From Methanosarcina sp. ERenArc_MAG2 (GTDB taxonomy: Archaea > Halobacteriota > Methanosarcinia > Methanosarcinales > Methanosarcinaceae): a DNA stretch of 64,000 nucleotides. This document shows, piece after piece, positions 18,029 through 28,140 of this stretch. A model generated the notes under the pieces. That model did no database searches and had not been told where the DNA came from. It saw only the letters and a program-made list of their open reading frames with translations. The stretch's first letter is position 1; every line of letters begins with the position of its first letter. The stretch lies in contig JAMXHR010000009.1 in NCBI GenBank assembly GCA_023955635.1, positions 62,001 to 126,000 of the forward strand. Direction: 5' to 3'. The position numbers and the translations under genes are program-made.

Positions 18029-20098
18029 ATGTATAAAAATACAAAAATAGGGCATGTAGTGGTAGGTTTTGCTCTTCTTTTGATTTTGATTTTCTTTGTC
18101 GGGTACACAGGCTATCAGGGCATGAATGATGTTGAAAAGAAGAGCCGAGCCATTCAAAACATGACCTTTATCATGAACAATATGCAGAGAGCCCTGGAAG
18201 CCGAAGAAAGCTATGTTATTCATGGTGATCCCATTTACAAGGAAAAAGTTTATAACCATCTTGACCTTGTGCCCACACAGGCAGCCATATCCAAAGAAAT
18301 ATATCTGGACTACCTTGACCCCGTAAATCAGGGCCGGATGGATTCTATTCTGGCAACTTCCGGTGAGTTTAGGGAAACTTTTGACAACTACGTTGAAACA
18401 AATGAAGAAGAGATAACCCTCAGAGCAGACATCGTCTCCAATGGCGAGATTATACTGCAGAAAACCAATGAGATTTATGAAGATCAGATGATTCAATATC
18501 AACAATATGTAGAAAACGGTTCTTCAGGTGAAATTCTCCAGCGAAAATTATCCCACGCTCAGGAAGCCCAGAAAATCAGTATACTTACAATGGAAGCTCG
18601 AAATGAATACCAGAATTATATAATCACTCCCGAAAATCAATCTGCAATAAAATTTGACCAGCGGATGGGAGATATAATTAAAGCTACTGAAAATCTGGAT
18701 GAACAGCTGGTAAGACCTGAAAATATTGAGCGTGGAAATACAATAATTACCAACGCTAAAAAGATCCAGACAGATTTTAATCGTCTGAAAGTTCTTAAGG
18801 AGACAAAAGCGGTTGAAGTGAATAATATGGCGACTATAGCGGCACAAGTTGGAGAAGTCGCTACAGACGCCAGTACTGATCAGAAAGAAAAGCTTAACTC
18901 CCTGATCGTGGGCTCTATAAACAAGATCCTTCTCGTTACTCTTCTTTCAATACTTATCGGAGCTTTACTTGTTTTTGTGATTCTTAGAGTTTACAGAAAA
19001 CCAATTTATGAGTTGCTTGAAGCGGCCGACAGAATATCTGAAGGAGACCTTAGTGTTGAGATTAAAGAAAGTTCGACGAGTGAGATCTCTCAACTCTCAG
19101 AAGCTTTTAAATCAATGGTTGAGAACCTTCGCAGCTTAATTAAAGAAATTCAGGAGGGTTCACTTCACCTTTCTACACTTTCGGAAGAAATGTCTGCTTC
19201 TTCTGAGGAAGTAGCTTCAGCTTCAAAGAAAATTTCGAATACCGCAGCCGAAATTTCAAACGGAACAGAAGTTCAGAGCACAAAGATAGTGGATATAACT
19301 CATGCAATGCAGGATATGACGCACAATATCCAGGAAATTGCGGACAATACCCAAAAAGTATCTAAAAACACAAATCTTGTCAATCATACTGTTGGGAATA
19401 TCGGGAATGCTTCAAGAGAGGTCCTGTTAAAGATGGATCGGATTCGTTCCTCGGTTGATGGGACTGGAGAAGTAATCAGGGACCTGGACTCCAAGTCTCA
19501 ACAGATCAATGAGATTGTAATTCTTATTACCAGGGTTGCGGATCAGACAAATATGCTTGCGCTGAATGCTGCAATTGAGGCTGCCAGGGCGGGAGAACAC
19601 GGTAGAGGTTTCTCTGTTGTAGCCGATGAAGTCCGCAAACTTGCCGAGGAATCAGGCAGTGCTGCTAAGGACATCTCGAAGTTAATCGATGAAATCAGAA
19701 ACAGTATCAGCGACACCGTGGAAAGCATAGACGCAAGTAAAAAAGACGTGCAGATTGGCACATTATCCGTTAATAACGCGGTTGAAATGGTTACGGGGAT
19801 TGTTTCCACAATTAGTGAAATCACGAATATGATAGAAGATGTTGCAGCCGCTACAGAGGAACAGTCCTCATCAATAGAAGAGATTACTTCCACCTTAGAA
19901 GACATTTCCTCAATCTCTGAAAAATCCGCTGCAGGAACCCAGGAAACTGCTGCAGCTCTCGAAGAACAGAGTGCTTCAATGTCAGAACTTGCCGATATGG
20001 CCAGTGGTCTTTCTTTGCTCGGGGAAAAGATGAAAAAGGCTACGGAAAAGTTCAGGCTTGGTAACTCAAAAGAAGGGTTAGAAAACAGTACTGGTTAA
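18029..20098 (+). CDS. Methyl-accepting chemotaxis protein
   Basis: A 689-residue transducer. TM1 is at about residues 9-27, followed by an extracellular mainly helical sensor of about 270 residues (CHASE3/four-helix-like), TM2 at about 299-320, HAMP at about 321-375 and a long coiled-coil signalling domain. The hairpin tip [20 protein letters not shown] and [16 protein letters not shown] is canonical. Gln/Glu pairs suitable for methylation flank it. A TTG seven codons upstream (18008) is possible, but the ATG at 18029 is closer to the GGTGGG ribosome-binding site and to the TM1 start. The ligand is unknown. cheW follows 29 bases later. Confidence 0.93.
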   Translation: MYKNTKIGHVVVGFALLLILIFFVGYTGYQGMNDVEKKSRAIQNMTFIMNNMQRALEAEESYVIHGDPIYKEKVYNHLDLVPTQAAISKEIYLDYLDPVNQGRMDSILATSGEFRETFDNYVETNEEEITLRADIVSNGEIILQKTNEIYEDQMIQYQQYVENGSSGEILQRKLSHAQEAQKISILTMEARNEYQNYIITPENQSAIKFDQRMGDIIKATENLDEQLVRPENIERGNTIITNAKKIQTDFNRLKVLKETKAVEVNNMATIAAQVGEVATDASTDQKEKLNSLIVGSINKILLVTLLSILIGALLVFVILRVYRKPIYELLEAADRISEGDLSVEIKESSTSEISQLSEAFKSMVENLRSLIKEIQEGSLHLSTLSEEMSASSEEVASASKKISNTAAEISNGTEVQSTKIVDITHAMQDMTHNIQEIADNTQKVSKNTNLVNHTVGNIGNASREVLLKMDRIRSSVDGTGEVIRDLDSKSQQINEIVILITRVADQTNMLALNAAIEAARAGEHGRGFSVVADEVRKLAEESGSAAKDISKLIDEIRNSISDTVESIDASKKDVQIGTLSVNNAVEMVTGIVSTISEITNMIEDVAAATEEQSSSIEEITSTLEDISSISEKSAAGTQETAAALEEQSASMSELADMASGLSLLGEKMKKATEKFRLGNSKEGLENSTG

Positions 20099-20127
20099 AA
20101 TCATTGGAATTAGTTTGAGGAATTCAA

Positions 20128-20640
20128 ATGTTTGAAGAAACATTAAAAGAGAATTCAAAGTTCTCGCAAGAAAATCTTCATTTAGTGGCCTTTGAACTTT
20201 CAGGTGAAGAGTTCGGAGTCGATATCATGCAGGTCTCCGAAGTTATTCCGGTCCCGAGAATCACGCGCATTCCTCAGGCTCCAGAATGTATAAAAGGACT
20301 CATTAACCTTAGAGGAAAAATTCTTGTGGTGATAGATCTCAACAAGCGTCTTGGTTTCAGTTCGAAAGAAACCGACAATCTATCCAGAATCATTATAGTA
20401 GAGATTAGAGACATAGTCATAGGAATGCTTGTAAACTCCGTAAAAGAGGTTATAAGATTACCTTTATCCTCCATTGAACCGACTCCTGAAATGATTAAAT
20501 CGAAAATTAACGCAGAGTATTTAAACGGGGTGGGAAAAACAGGTAACAGGCTTCTTATTCTCCTGAACCTTGCCAGGGTACTTGGAGAAGAAGAAATTGA
20601 AGAATTTAATGGGCTGTCTTCTCGTGAAGAGAATATTTAA
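20128..20640 (+). CDS. cheW: Chemotaxis coupling protein CheW
   Basis: A 170-residue CheW domain: LVAFELSGEEFGVDIMQVSEV, the conserved TRIPQAPECIKGLINLRGKI, VIDLNKRLGF, GMLVNSVKEV and LNGVGKTGNRLLILLNL. It links the MCP to CheA. The only CheW gene visible lies with the MCP, in the operon opposite cheA, so the two units probably work as one pathway. A GAGGAATTCAA ribosome-binding region precedes the ATG. Confidence 0.93.
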   Translation: MFEETLKENSKFSQENLHLVAFELSGEEFGVDIMQVSEVIPVPRITRIPQAPECIKGLINLRGKILVVIDLNKRLGFSSKETDNLSRIIIVEIRDIVIGMLVNSVKEVIRLPLSSIEPTPEMIKSKINAEYLNGVGKTGNRLLILLNLARVLGEEEIEEFNGLSSREENI

Positions 20641-20665
20641 AGACTTATGAGCAAATTTATAAAAT

Positions 20666-21724
20666 ATGCATCCTGCTTTTTACAGCCAAGTTCAGGTTGC
20701 ACCCTTTTCTGAGCCTTGTCCTTGTATCTATTTTCACAGGATGTGCCGTATCCTGGCTTATTTAATCTTTGTTCCAATAGCTAAAGAGTTGGCTGCCAGA
20801 CTCGATAACCCCTATATTTCCACTGCAACTGCCCTTGCACTTGGAGCTGTTGCTTCATTTAATCTTGTCTATCCTTCGCCTGTGATAATCTCAGCAGCAG
20901 AAGAACTATCGGCTAACGCGGACAAGCTTTTAATTCTGGGATTTCTGATCTCGGTTCCCACTTCCATTCCAGGCTACCTTTATGCCAGAAGGGGAAAGAC
21001 TGAAATTACAAGCACTTCTAAATCCGATAACCAGGGGTATTTTGGCCCAGAAAAGACAGAAACTGCACAAAGTAAATAATCAGGGGTACAGGAGCAGCTA
21101 ACTGCAACAGAAGAAAAAGTAACCTGCATGCAGGAGCCAAACAACCGTATTAGAAGAATTAACAGGTGTGAGGCAGAAGGTAACCGTACTAAGAGAAAAA
21201 GAAGCCGAAGTAATCAGAATGAAGGAAAAAAGCTTAAGTAACCAGAACGAAGGAAAAAAGCTTAAGTAACCAGAACGAAGGAAAAAAGTCGAAGTAACCA
21301 GATTAAGGGAAAAGGGAGCCGGAATTCTGGAGAAAAAAATAGGAATGTATCAATATTATGCAGGAAAACCCGGAAGGCTTGGAGCGTACTCTCTAATCTT
21401 TTTCCCTTTATTGCTTATTCTCCTTCAGGCGGGCTTTCGTTGTCGCAGTCTTTCAAATTGTTAGGGGTCAAGAGTGTGCTTATAGCACCTTCATTTTTAC
21501 TGTCTCTTGTTCCGGAATTCGGGTTTTCTCCGGAAATCCTGATCCTTTCAATGACTTCAGGCATTTTTGTGCTTTCCCATGTCAATAATCCTTTCTTCTG
21601 GATTTTCGGAAAGTTAGCAGAACTGAAACCACCCGAGGTTTTCAGGTCAAATACACCTGGAGGTGCTTTGATGGGCTTGGTGAGCTTTTTGCTGGTGTCC
21701 GGTATGTACTTTTTCTTCTACTGA
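20666..21724 (+). pseudogene. Degraded GntP-type permease gene
   Basis: Fragments of one integral membrane protein occur in order but in different frames. An N-terminal FRLHPFLSLVLVSIFTGC is in one frame. A middle VPIAKELAARLDNPYIS with NLVYPSPVIISAAEEL and ILGFLISVPTSIPGYLYARR follows in the next. After about 250 bp of non-matching repetitive DNA come GRLGAYSLIFFPLLLILLQ and a C-terminal LSHVNNPFFWIFGK with GALMGLVSFLLVSGMYFF. The SPVII...ADKLLILGFLISVP and LSHVNN parts suggest the gluconate/GntP-like transporter superfamily. Several segments are missing, so this is true decay. It starts only 25 bases after cheW. Confidence 0.7.
21201..21300. repeat. 28-bp tandem repeat inside the GntP-type pseudogene
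   Basis: About three copies of a unit containing agcttaagtaaccagaacga, with a 28-bp period, occupy the loop region between the middle and C-terminal fragments of the decayed permease. The expansion may have contributed to its disruption. Confidence 0.8.
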
Positions 21725-21903
21725 AATTTTTATGCCGAGAATTTTTTTTCTGAGATTTTTCAATCTTTATTTTTTTAAGGCTTCTCAATCTCTATTTTCT
21801 TCCGAGATGTTTCCATTTTCCACGTTTTTTACTATAGTACAACTATTATTTCATAATTTGGTGTGTGGCAAACAATAAATACTAGTTTTCCGTATTTCTC
21901 TCT

Positions 21904-22368
21904 ATGAATGAGCAGAGTTGTCTTGAGTTTACGGGCCTTGAAATCTCTCCGAGAAAGATAGATTATCTTACGTTCATTCTTGAAAAAGGAGGAACTGTAA
22001 AAACCACAGAAATCTCCTCCAGCCTGCAGGTTGACCCTTCCACTACAAGCAAGACTTTAAACGAACTTGCACGTGCAGGCTACGTGAACCATGTTCCCTA
22101 CAGAGGTGTGGATTTGACAGAATTAGGAAAGGTATATACGGAATTTCTTGTCAAGAGGCACAGGATTCTTAGCCTTCTCTTAACTCATTACGGCCTTTCG
22201 CCGGAAAAAGCATGTGATGAAGTTTCACGTTTTGAGGCTTTTGTTTCCAGGGATGCTGTGGATAAAATCTGTAGCTCAATGGGCCACCCGATGTTCGGTG
22301 TATGCGGAGAAATAAGTCATGGGAAATGCTTGCATGAGGAATATCTCACTGAATGCCGGAATAAATGA
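21904..22368 (+). CDS. DtxR/MntR-family metal-dependent transcriptional regulator
   Basis: A 154-residue protein: an N-terminal winged helix-turn-helix (about 18-75, with VKTTEISSSLQVDPSTTSKT), then the dimerisation/metal domain with VKRHRILSLLL and a Cys/His-rich tail (CSSMGHPMFGVCGEISHGKC). It has no C-terminal SH3-like domain, as in MntR. Such regulators bind DNA when loaded with Fe, Mn or Zn. It lies 213 bp upstream of the metal-binding lipoprotein gene on the same strand, so control of the metal transporter is likely. The cysteine-rich tail is not standard for DtxR and may be a metal site. Confidence 0.87.
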   Translation: MNEQSCLEFTGLEISPRKIDYLTFILEKGGTVKTTEISSSLQVDPSTTSKTLNELARAGYVNHVPYRGVDLTELGKVYTEFLVKRHRILSLLLTHYGLSPEKACDEVSRFEAFVSRDAVDKICSSMGHPMFGVCGEISHGKCLHEEYLTECRNK

Positions 22369-22581
22369 AACGGTGAATAAAAGCGTAAAATAGAGTTAAT
22401 CTTAAATAAAGCCATGGATATAACTTCGATGTAAATTTGGGCTTACACCAAAAAATTTTCTGAATTACCCATATTTTTGAATATAAGACAAATTTCTTCT
22501 GCTTAATATCTATCTTATTTCATCGCAAATAAAATTAATGAGTGAAGTAAAAATGAAAGTGAAGAGAATGGGATCTCAAAT

Positions 22582-23622
22582 ATGAAGCTGAAAATTGTAT
22601 CTTTATTAGTTCTTTTAACCGTTGGCCTGAGCCTTTTTGCCAGCGGCTGTACAGGTCCAGGCAACTCCCAGGTTAATGATAGTACAGGACAGGAAGTTGA
22701 AATAGCAGGAACGGATATGCCCATAACAGTGGCTGTGAGCGTCCTTCCGCAGGCCGAGTTTGTAGAGAAAGTCGGAGGGAATAAAGTAAAAACCGTTGTC
22801 ATAATTCCCCCTGGAGCTGATCCTCACACTTATGAACCCTCTCCAAGAGAATTGGGAGAAGTGAGCGAAGCCCGTATGTATGTTACACTCGGGGTCGATA
22901 TGCCTTTTGAGAAGGTCTGGATTGAAAGGTTCGAAACCATCAACAGTGGGACTCTCATCGTAAACTCTTCTAATGGAATCGAACTTAAAAAACTTGCTGC
23001 CCATGATCACCATGAAGGAGAAGAGGAACACGCAGGAGAGCTTGAAGTCGATCATGCAAACGAAAGTGAAGAAGTTCATGCAAACGAAAGTGAAGAAGTT
23101 CATGCAAACGAAAGTGAAGAAGTTCATGAAGAAATGGAACTTGACCCGCACATCTGGACGTCTCCTTCAAATGCAAAAATAATGGTCGAAAATATTTATA
23201 AGGGGCTTGTGGAAATCGATCCCGGAAATGAAACTTACTATTCTCAGAACAGGGATGCTTACCTGAAAGAACTGGATACCCTGGATGCGAGGATCCGGGA
23301 AAAACTCGAGGGGCGAGAGGAAAGAAATTTCATGGTTTATCACCCTTCATGGGGCTATTTTGCAGCGGATTACAACCTTACAATGATTCCAGTTGAAATT
23401 GAAGGAAAGGAGCCGAGCGCTCAAGACCTGGCAAAGCTTGTGGATCTTGCAAAGGAAAAGCATGTGAAAGTAATCTTTGTCCAGTCCGAGTTCAACACGC
23501 GGAGTGCGCAAGCCATAGCTGAAGAGATAGGTGGCGAGGTTGTAGTCGTAGACCCGCTTGCAAAGGATTATATTGCAAACATGGATAAAGTCTCCGATAT
23601 TTTTGCCAGAAACCTGGTATGA
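22582..23622 (+). CDS. znuA: Metal (Zn/Mn) ABC transporter substrate-binding lipoprotein
   Basis: A 346-residue cluster 9 (ZnuA/TroA-type) binding protein. The signal peptide ends in the lipobox LSLFASGC (Cys23). Metal-ligand motifs are PPGADPHTYEPSPRE (His), ELDPHIWTSPSNAKIM, NFMVYHPSWGYFA and the acidic ligand region near VVVVDPLA. A His/Glu-rich loop with three HANESEEV repeats (about residues 154-180, from 24-bp DNA repeats) lies before the second ligand; such loops collect zinc. The matching ATPase and permease lie 1.45 kb downstream, beyond MITEs and a transposase remnant. Zinc is more likely than manganese because of the His-rich loop. Confidence 0.9.
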   Translation: MKLKIVSLLVLLTVGLSLFASGCTGPGNSQVNDSTGQEVEIAGTDMPITVAVSVLPQAEFVEKVGGNKVKTVVIIPPGADPHTYEPSPRELGEVSEARMYVTLGVDMPFEKVWIERFETINSGTLIVNSSNGIELKKLAAHDHHEGEEEHAGELEVDHANESEEVHANESEEVHANESEEVHEEMELDPHIWTSPSNAKIMVENIYKGLVEIDPGNETYYSQNRDAYLKELDTLDARIREKLEGREERNFMVYHPSWGYFAADYNLTMIPVEIEGKEPSAQDLAKLVDLAKEKHVKVIFVQSEFNTRSAQAIAEEIGGEVVVVDPLAKDYIANMDKVSDIFARNLV

Positions 23623-23658
23623 AGTCAGTAAAGTCAGCATTTGAAATCGATATCCAAA

Positions 23659-23788
23659 TGAGTTTATCCCAAAACTCGAAATTTTGTCTCTGAATTTCAT
23701 TCGGAATAATCAATCAAGGTTTCGGATCATGAAAATTATTTTTGAAACTCTTATGGTTGAGAATAAAATTGGTTTTGGGATAAGCTCA
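23659..23788. mobile_element. 130-bp MITE with TGAGYTTATCCCAAAA ends
   Basis: Imperfect inverted repeats of about 28 bp (TGAGTTTATCCCAAAACTCG on the left, the complement TGAGCTTATCCCAAAACCAA on the right) enclose about 70 non-coding bases. It begins 37 bp after the binding-protein stop codon. A target duplication is not clear. Confidence 0.75.
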
Positions 23789-23899
23789 ATATTAACCTAA
23801 GTTTGACAGTATCCACTAATTAATATTGAAAATCTATCCTGTTTTTAGCTTAATTTATTTGACAAAAATTCATGAATACCTGAAATTTTGTTATATATT

Positions 23900-24660
23900 C
23901 TACGGAATAGTGCCCATTTTTGTTACAATTAAGTTATTTATCTTATTAAAATTAGCAAAAATATAATTTTTGATCCTATTTTTCACGAACTTTATTGTAA
24001 GTGTCAAATTCTTCAAGCTTTTTTTGATGAATTTTGTGGATCTATGCTTTATTTCCTCAAATTCATATCGCATTAGCGATATGAATAATTGAGCAATAAA
24101 TCCCAGAAGAACAGCTCCATACATGCTATCTTCTGACCAAACCCTTAACGGCTTAATCTGTATTTCGTTTTTCAACGAGTCAAATATTTTCTCAATAGAA
24201 TCCGTTTCTCAGTATATTTCCAATGCGTTTTCAAGTGTCAAATCCTATTCGATTTTAGGCAAAAAAATCCTTCTCTTCTATTAATTATCGAACTTTTTAA
24301 GAGTTCTATTGCTTCTTCATCACAAGCTTTTCTAGCTTAGAGCCTATCCGAAAAGTCATTAACGCATGTTGAAAAGTTACGATTGATCTATAATATCGGC
24401 ATCCTTTCCGGTTGTACATATTGTCAATTGTAAAAGTTACGGTAGGTAACAACACTTTTCGGATAGGCTCTTAGTCCTGAAAGAGTAATCAATCTCAATC
24501 AACTCATTGTTGATTTTAAATTTTTTGGGAAGCTTTTTATTCTTTGTAATTACTTCCTGGATCTCTCTTGCTTCCTGCAACTTCTCGAGAATAGTTCTTG
24601 CCTTTGCTTCCAACTGTTTCTTCTTTAAAGATTCTGAAAGATAAAAATACTTAATGCTGC
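23900..24660 (-). pseudogene. IS4-superfamily transposase remnant, interrupted by a MITE
   Basis: On the minus strand, transposase-like segments appear in order. SIKYFYLSESLKKKQLEAKA and EIQEVITKNKKLPKKFKINN (about 24470-24660) come first, then a 131-bp MITE. After it come fragments with stops and frame breaks (LTLENALEIY, then SIEKIFDSLKNEIQIKPLRV with WSEDSMYGAVLLGFIAQLFI down to 23900). The EKIFDSLKNE segment carries the catalytic Glu region of IS4/IS1634-type DDE transposases. Several in-frame stops and the insertion make it inactive. Confidence 0.8.
24340..24470. mobile_element. 131-bp MITE inserted in the transposase remnant
   Basis: Perfect terminal inverted repeats GAGCCTATCCGAAAAGT/ACTTTTCGGATAGGCTC flank about 97 non-coding bases. 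TTA is duplicated on both sides (24337-24339 and 24471-24473), consistent with a 3-bp target duplication. It is unrelated in its ends to the MITEs at 16172 and 23659. Confidence 0.88.
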
Positions 24661-24667
24661 TTCATTG

Positions 24668-24843
24668 GTCATCGGTTAAGGAAATTTCTTGCCTGAAGGC
24701 TATCGATTTTGCACCAAAAAGCTGCCTTACACTTTGGCCTTTTTACATGAAATCGATACTCTGTTCCAGTCTACAATATGTTAAAATTTATAACAACTGT
24801 TGTGGGAATAAAGGCAATTTATCACGATTCCTCACTTAACCGA
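24668..24843. mobile_element. IS end or MITE-like element (copy A)
   Basis: About 176 bp bounded by CGGTTAAGGAAAT on the left and a roughly inverted TCCTCACTTAACCG on the right. A second, diverged copy of most of it lies at about 48524-48684. Shared landmarks are cttgcctgaaggctat, aaatcgata.tctgttccag and atttatca.gattcctcac. It is either the terminus of the neighbouring transposase remnant or a short non-autonomous element. Confidence 0.65.
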
Positions 24844-25069
24844 AGAAGCATGCACTAAAATTAAGTTTTTTATAAAAGAGTTGAACAACAAGCATCGGTC
24901 CGATAGGAACGCATATATTCTTGTTAAGAATAGTAGGAAATGCTTTTTGTTTTGTGTTTATATTCATTTGACCGAATAATACAAAATAAAGGGCACTTAT
25001 TTTTATCTAACTGTCAAAGCCAGTATTAAAAGGATAATCCGATAAAAACGATATTTTGAAGGGAAGGCG

Positions 25070-25834
25070 ATGGAGAAAGTTATAGAACTGAAGGATGTCT
25101 GGGTTCGTTATGGAAATCAGATAATTCTTGAGGCAATAAATCTTGAACTGAAAGAACCCAATGGGTTACTTGGGATTATTGGGCCCAATGGTGGAGGAAA
25201 AACAACATTTCTCAAAGTGCTACTTGGACTTTTGAAGCCTTACAGGGGCAGTGTGCAGCTCTTTGGGAAATCTCCTGAAAAGAGTAGAGATCTTGTAGGT
25301 TACGTTCCCCAATACAGAAATTTTGATTTTGACTTCCCTATCAGTGTCTGGGAAGTGGTTCTCACAGGCAGGATGAGCCATACGGGTTTTCTGAGAAAAT
25401 ATGGGGAAGAAGACAAAAAGGCAGCCGAAGAAGCCCTGAAGACAGTGGAGATGTTCCAGTATAAGGATCGGCAGATCGGGCAGCTTTCTGGCGGGCAGAG
25501 GCAGAGAGTTTTTATTGCACGCGCTCTTGCCACAAATCCCAAACTCCTGCTTCTGGACGAACCTAATTCCGGACTTGACCCCCATATGCAAGATGAACTT
25601 TACCGCCTACTGGATAGGCTCAAGCGAGAAATGGCAGTTATCATGGTTACTCACGACCTTAGCGCAGTTTCTGTTTACGTTGACAGGATAGCCTGCCTGA
25701 ACCGTACACTCCATTATCACGATTCTAGGGAAATTCCTGTTGAGGATCTGGAAGCTACCTATCAGTGTCCTGTCGAACTGATTGCCCACGGCGTGCCTCA
25801 CAGGGTACTGGAGAGACATAAAGGGAGTTCCTGA
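25070..25834 (+). CDS. znuC: Metal ABC transporter ATP-binding protein
   Basis: A 254-residue ABC ATPase of the ZnuC/MntB type: Walker A GPNGGGKTT (about 41-49), Q-loop YVPQYRNFD, signature LSGGQRQR, Walker B LLLLDEPNSGLD, H-loop MVTHDLS. The FDFDFPISVWEVVLTGR segment is typical of zinc/manganese importers. A GAAGGGAAGGCG ribosome-binding region precedes the ATG. The permease follows 45 bases later. With its binding protein separated by insertions, this pair probably has its own promoter in 24850-25060. Confidence 0.92.
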   Translation: MEKVIELKDVWVRYGNQIILEAINLELKEPNGLLGIIGPNGGGKTTFLKVLLGLLKPYRGSVQLFGKSPEKSRDLVGYVPQYRNFDFDFPISVWEVVLTGRMSHTGFLRKYGEEDKKAAEEALKTVEMFQYKDRQIGQLSGGQRQRVFIARALATNPKLLLLDEPNSGLDPHMQDELYRLLDRLKREMAVIMVTHDLSAVSVYVDRIACLNRTLHYHDSREIPVEDLEATYQCPVELIAHGVPHRVLERHKGSS

Positions 25835-25879
25835 AGATCAACGCTTAGTTCGAAAACAGATTAATACGGAGAAATAAAA

Positions 25880-26713
25880 ATGTTTGATCTTCTGCAATAC
25901 AGCTTTATCCAGAACGCCCTCGCAGCCGCAATCCTTGCAAGTATAGCCTGCGGGATTATAGGTGTCTATGTTGTCGTCAAAAAAATTGTTTTTATCAGCG
26001 GCGGGATCGCTCATGCTTCTTTTGGGGGTATTGGCTTGGGCTATTACCTTGGAATCAATCCGATGCTCGGCGTTCTCCCCTTCAGCCTTGTTTCGGCTCT
26101 GATCATGGGGACAGTGAGCAAGAAATCTAAAATCCCGGAAGACAGTGCAATAGGTATACTGTGGTCTCTGGGAATGGCTCTTGGGGTCATTTTTGTCTAC
26201 CTGACTCCTGGCTATGCTCCTGACCTTATGACTTACCTTTTCGGAAACATTCTGACAGTACCGCGCTTCGACCTTTACCTGATGTTGGGTGTTGATATAG
26301 TTATAGTAGGTGCAGTTTACTTATTCTATAAGGAGTTCCTGTCCCTCTGTTTTGATGAAGAATTCACAACCGTTCAGGGTTTCCCTACAGAGAAACTTTA
26401 CCTTTTCCTGCTGTGCATTATTGCCCTGACAATTGTAGTTCTTATCAAAGTCGTGGGTATTATCCTTGTAATTGCCCTTCTTACCATTCCTGCTACGCTA
26501 AGCCGTAGATTCACTCATAACCTGAAGCAAATGATGCTGATGTCCATCGTCTTCGGGACTGTGATCAGCGTAGCCGGGATAGGTCTTTCATATGCGCTGG
26601 ATGTCCCTTCTGGAGCAACAATCATTCTCGTATTGAGCCTGGTATACGGACTTGTTGCCTTCGGGATGGGAATACTTGAAAACAGGAGGATTTCAGGAGA
26701 TCAGGAGACTTAA
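25880..26713 (+). CDS. znuB: Metal ABC transporter permease
   Basis: A 277-residue ABC-3 family permease with about eight hydrophobic helices: [26 protein letters not shown] near the start, [14 protein letters not shown], the coupling region with [17 protein letters not shown] and [19 protein letters not shown]. It pairs with the preceding ATPase. A good hairpin terminator starts 23 bases after the stop codon, closing the transcription unit. Confidence 0.92.
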   Translation: MFDLLQYSFIQNALAAAILASIACGIIGVYVVVKKIVFISGGIAHASFGGIGLGYYLGINPMLGVLPFSLVSALIMGTVSKKSKIPEDSAIGILWSLGMALGVIFVYLTPGYAPDLMTYLFGNILTVPRFDLYLMLGVDIVIVGAVYLFYKEFLSLCFDEEFTTVQGFPTEKLYLFLLCIIALTIVVLIKVVGIILVIALLTIPATLSRRFTHNLKQMMLMSIVFGTVISVAGIGLSYALDVPSGATIILVLSLVYGLVAFGMGILENRRISGDQET

Positions 26714-26735
26714 GAGAACCTTGAGCTCGATTTAA

Positions 26736-26767
26736 AGGCTCAAGAAATGAGCCTGTTATTTTTTATT
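26736..26767 (+). terminator. Hairpin plus T-rich terminator after znuB
   Basis: A perfect 7-bp stem AGGCTCA/TGAGCCT with an AGAAA loop, followed by GTTATTTTTTATT. Confidence 0.8.
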
Positions 26768-27422
26768 GCGAATTCACTTGATCTAATTAAGGATACACAG
26801 TCAATATTTCCCAGGATTCAGTCAAGGACTTCAATATTTCCCGGGATTCAGCTAAGGACTACAGGTATAGTATGTCAGTCCGGAAAACAGTAATTCCAGG
26901 CTATATATCGAACAAGCACTATAGATATAATATATATTTTGGTATATTAAATCCGGATTATGCATGGTATGTCTGCATCGATCTAATATACTATGCACAG
27001 GTATATATTCATTCATTCCTAGTATATCATAACGCGGGGATTTTTACGGGGCAGAGTAACGATTCCCTTATAAATATATTTATATAGTTTTATTAAGACA
27101 AAATTTTATATATGGTGAGATGCAAGAGCCTAAAAGTTTAATTGATTTTATTTTATAGAAATCCATTATCAAACCTTTCAGGCTGGATTCGTAAATAAAA
27201 ACGGAACCTAAAGCATCTAAACTTGTGAGTAAAACCGCTTCAAGTGGGGAAGCGACGTACATGCCGGCAGGACGAACACAATGGATGTACTTGGAGCCAC
27301 CCTAAGCCCAAATCCAGTAAGTGTATCTGCCAGCCACCTCAAAGCAAGTGATTGAATCCGTTATATAAAACGGAAACCACCAGACAATTGACTAAAATAA
27401 AATACCATACCAGGGTGATAAA
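26768..27422. other. Gene-free stretch with direct repeats and a possible structured RNA
   Basis: Two copies of a 30-bp unit (caatatttcccaggattcag plus ten bases) lie at about 26801-26861. TATA-like DNA occurs at 27067-27090. From about 27110 to 27400 the base composition becomes more balanced and hairpins appear: CGCTTC-N7-GAAGCG at about 27237-27255 and GTACAT...ATGTAC at about 27256-27290. No frame longer than about 60 codons looks convincing. This may be an untranslated leader or small RNA for the gene at 27423, or a gene relic. Confidence 0.4.
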
Positions 27423-27877
27423 ATGGACCGTGATACAACCCGGGATCAAAATATAGAAGAAAATGAAACCTTCGAAGGCGAGTACCTCGACCTTCCGAAT
27501 ATCCCCTTCCAGAAACAGATAACGTGCTATATTCAATCCTGAACTCCTTAAACCAGAACATTGCAGATTTTCACACATTTGTGAAATTCAACTCCTATCT
27601 GTCTGAGGACCACCTGAATATTGAGCTGCTTAAAAGGAGCATGGGTATTCACAGGGACTTTACAGCTCTGTTTCTGCACACCAAAGAAGAACTTGTATTT
27701 ACCTACCCCGAATTTGTAGAAAAAACAGAAAAGATCCTGTTCAAAGGGGACGTTGGTGCCAATTGCATAAAATACACTCACAGATTATGCAGAACAATAA
27801 GTGACTACAAAATAGCTCTGCATAGAGAAGGGTATTTGCCTGACCTGAGAAGACAGTTACCGTTAGTTGATGTATAA
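27423..27877 (+). CDS. Unrecognised small protein (apparent frameshift)
   Basis: The ATG at 27423 follows an AGGGTGATAAA ribosome-binding site. It reads MDRDTTRDQNIEENETFEG then YLDLPNIPF before running into a stop at 27541. Adding one C in the CCCC at 27503-27506 continues as PETDNVLYSILNSLNQNIAD to the stop at 27877, giving about 151 residues. The C-terminal part is acidic/aromatic with no membrane segment (LFLHTKEELVFTYPEFVEKT). No family is recognised. It is isolated between the metal transporter and a repeat-rich gap. Confidence 0.6.
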
Positions 27878-28140
27878 TGTAATCATCCGGTAACTTACTT
27901 TTTTATCTTAAATTTCTCTTTTTTGTTAAGAGTTAAAGCCAGGCTTAAGTTCTCAAATTTTGATAGATCTTCAGAATTTAAGAGATTCTCAGGCTTCTTT
28001 TTTTAACCGAATACAAAAAAAGACTTCTTTCCTGTTAGTGCTTTGACTCTTTCTATATTTTACAGTACTTCTGGAATTTTATATTTAATTTTCAGTACAT
28101 CCGTAGTTTTATATTACTAAAAGATATTTGGCATGCAAGG

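Noticed and set aside
22615..23151. 178-codon minus-strand frame with FTFVCMNFF repeats
   Set aside because: It is the complement of the znuA His-rich repeats, not an independent gene.
24654..24839. 61-codon frame within the IS-end element
   Set aside because: It lies over element ends and a transposase remnant on the other strand; not a gene.
26872..27087. 71-codon plus-strand frame in the AT-rich gap
   Set aside because: Tyr/Ile-rich translation of AT-rich DNA without a ribosome-binding site or family.
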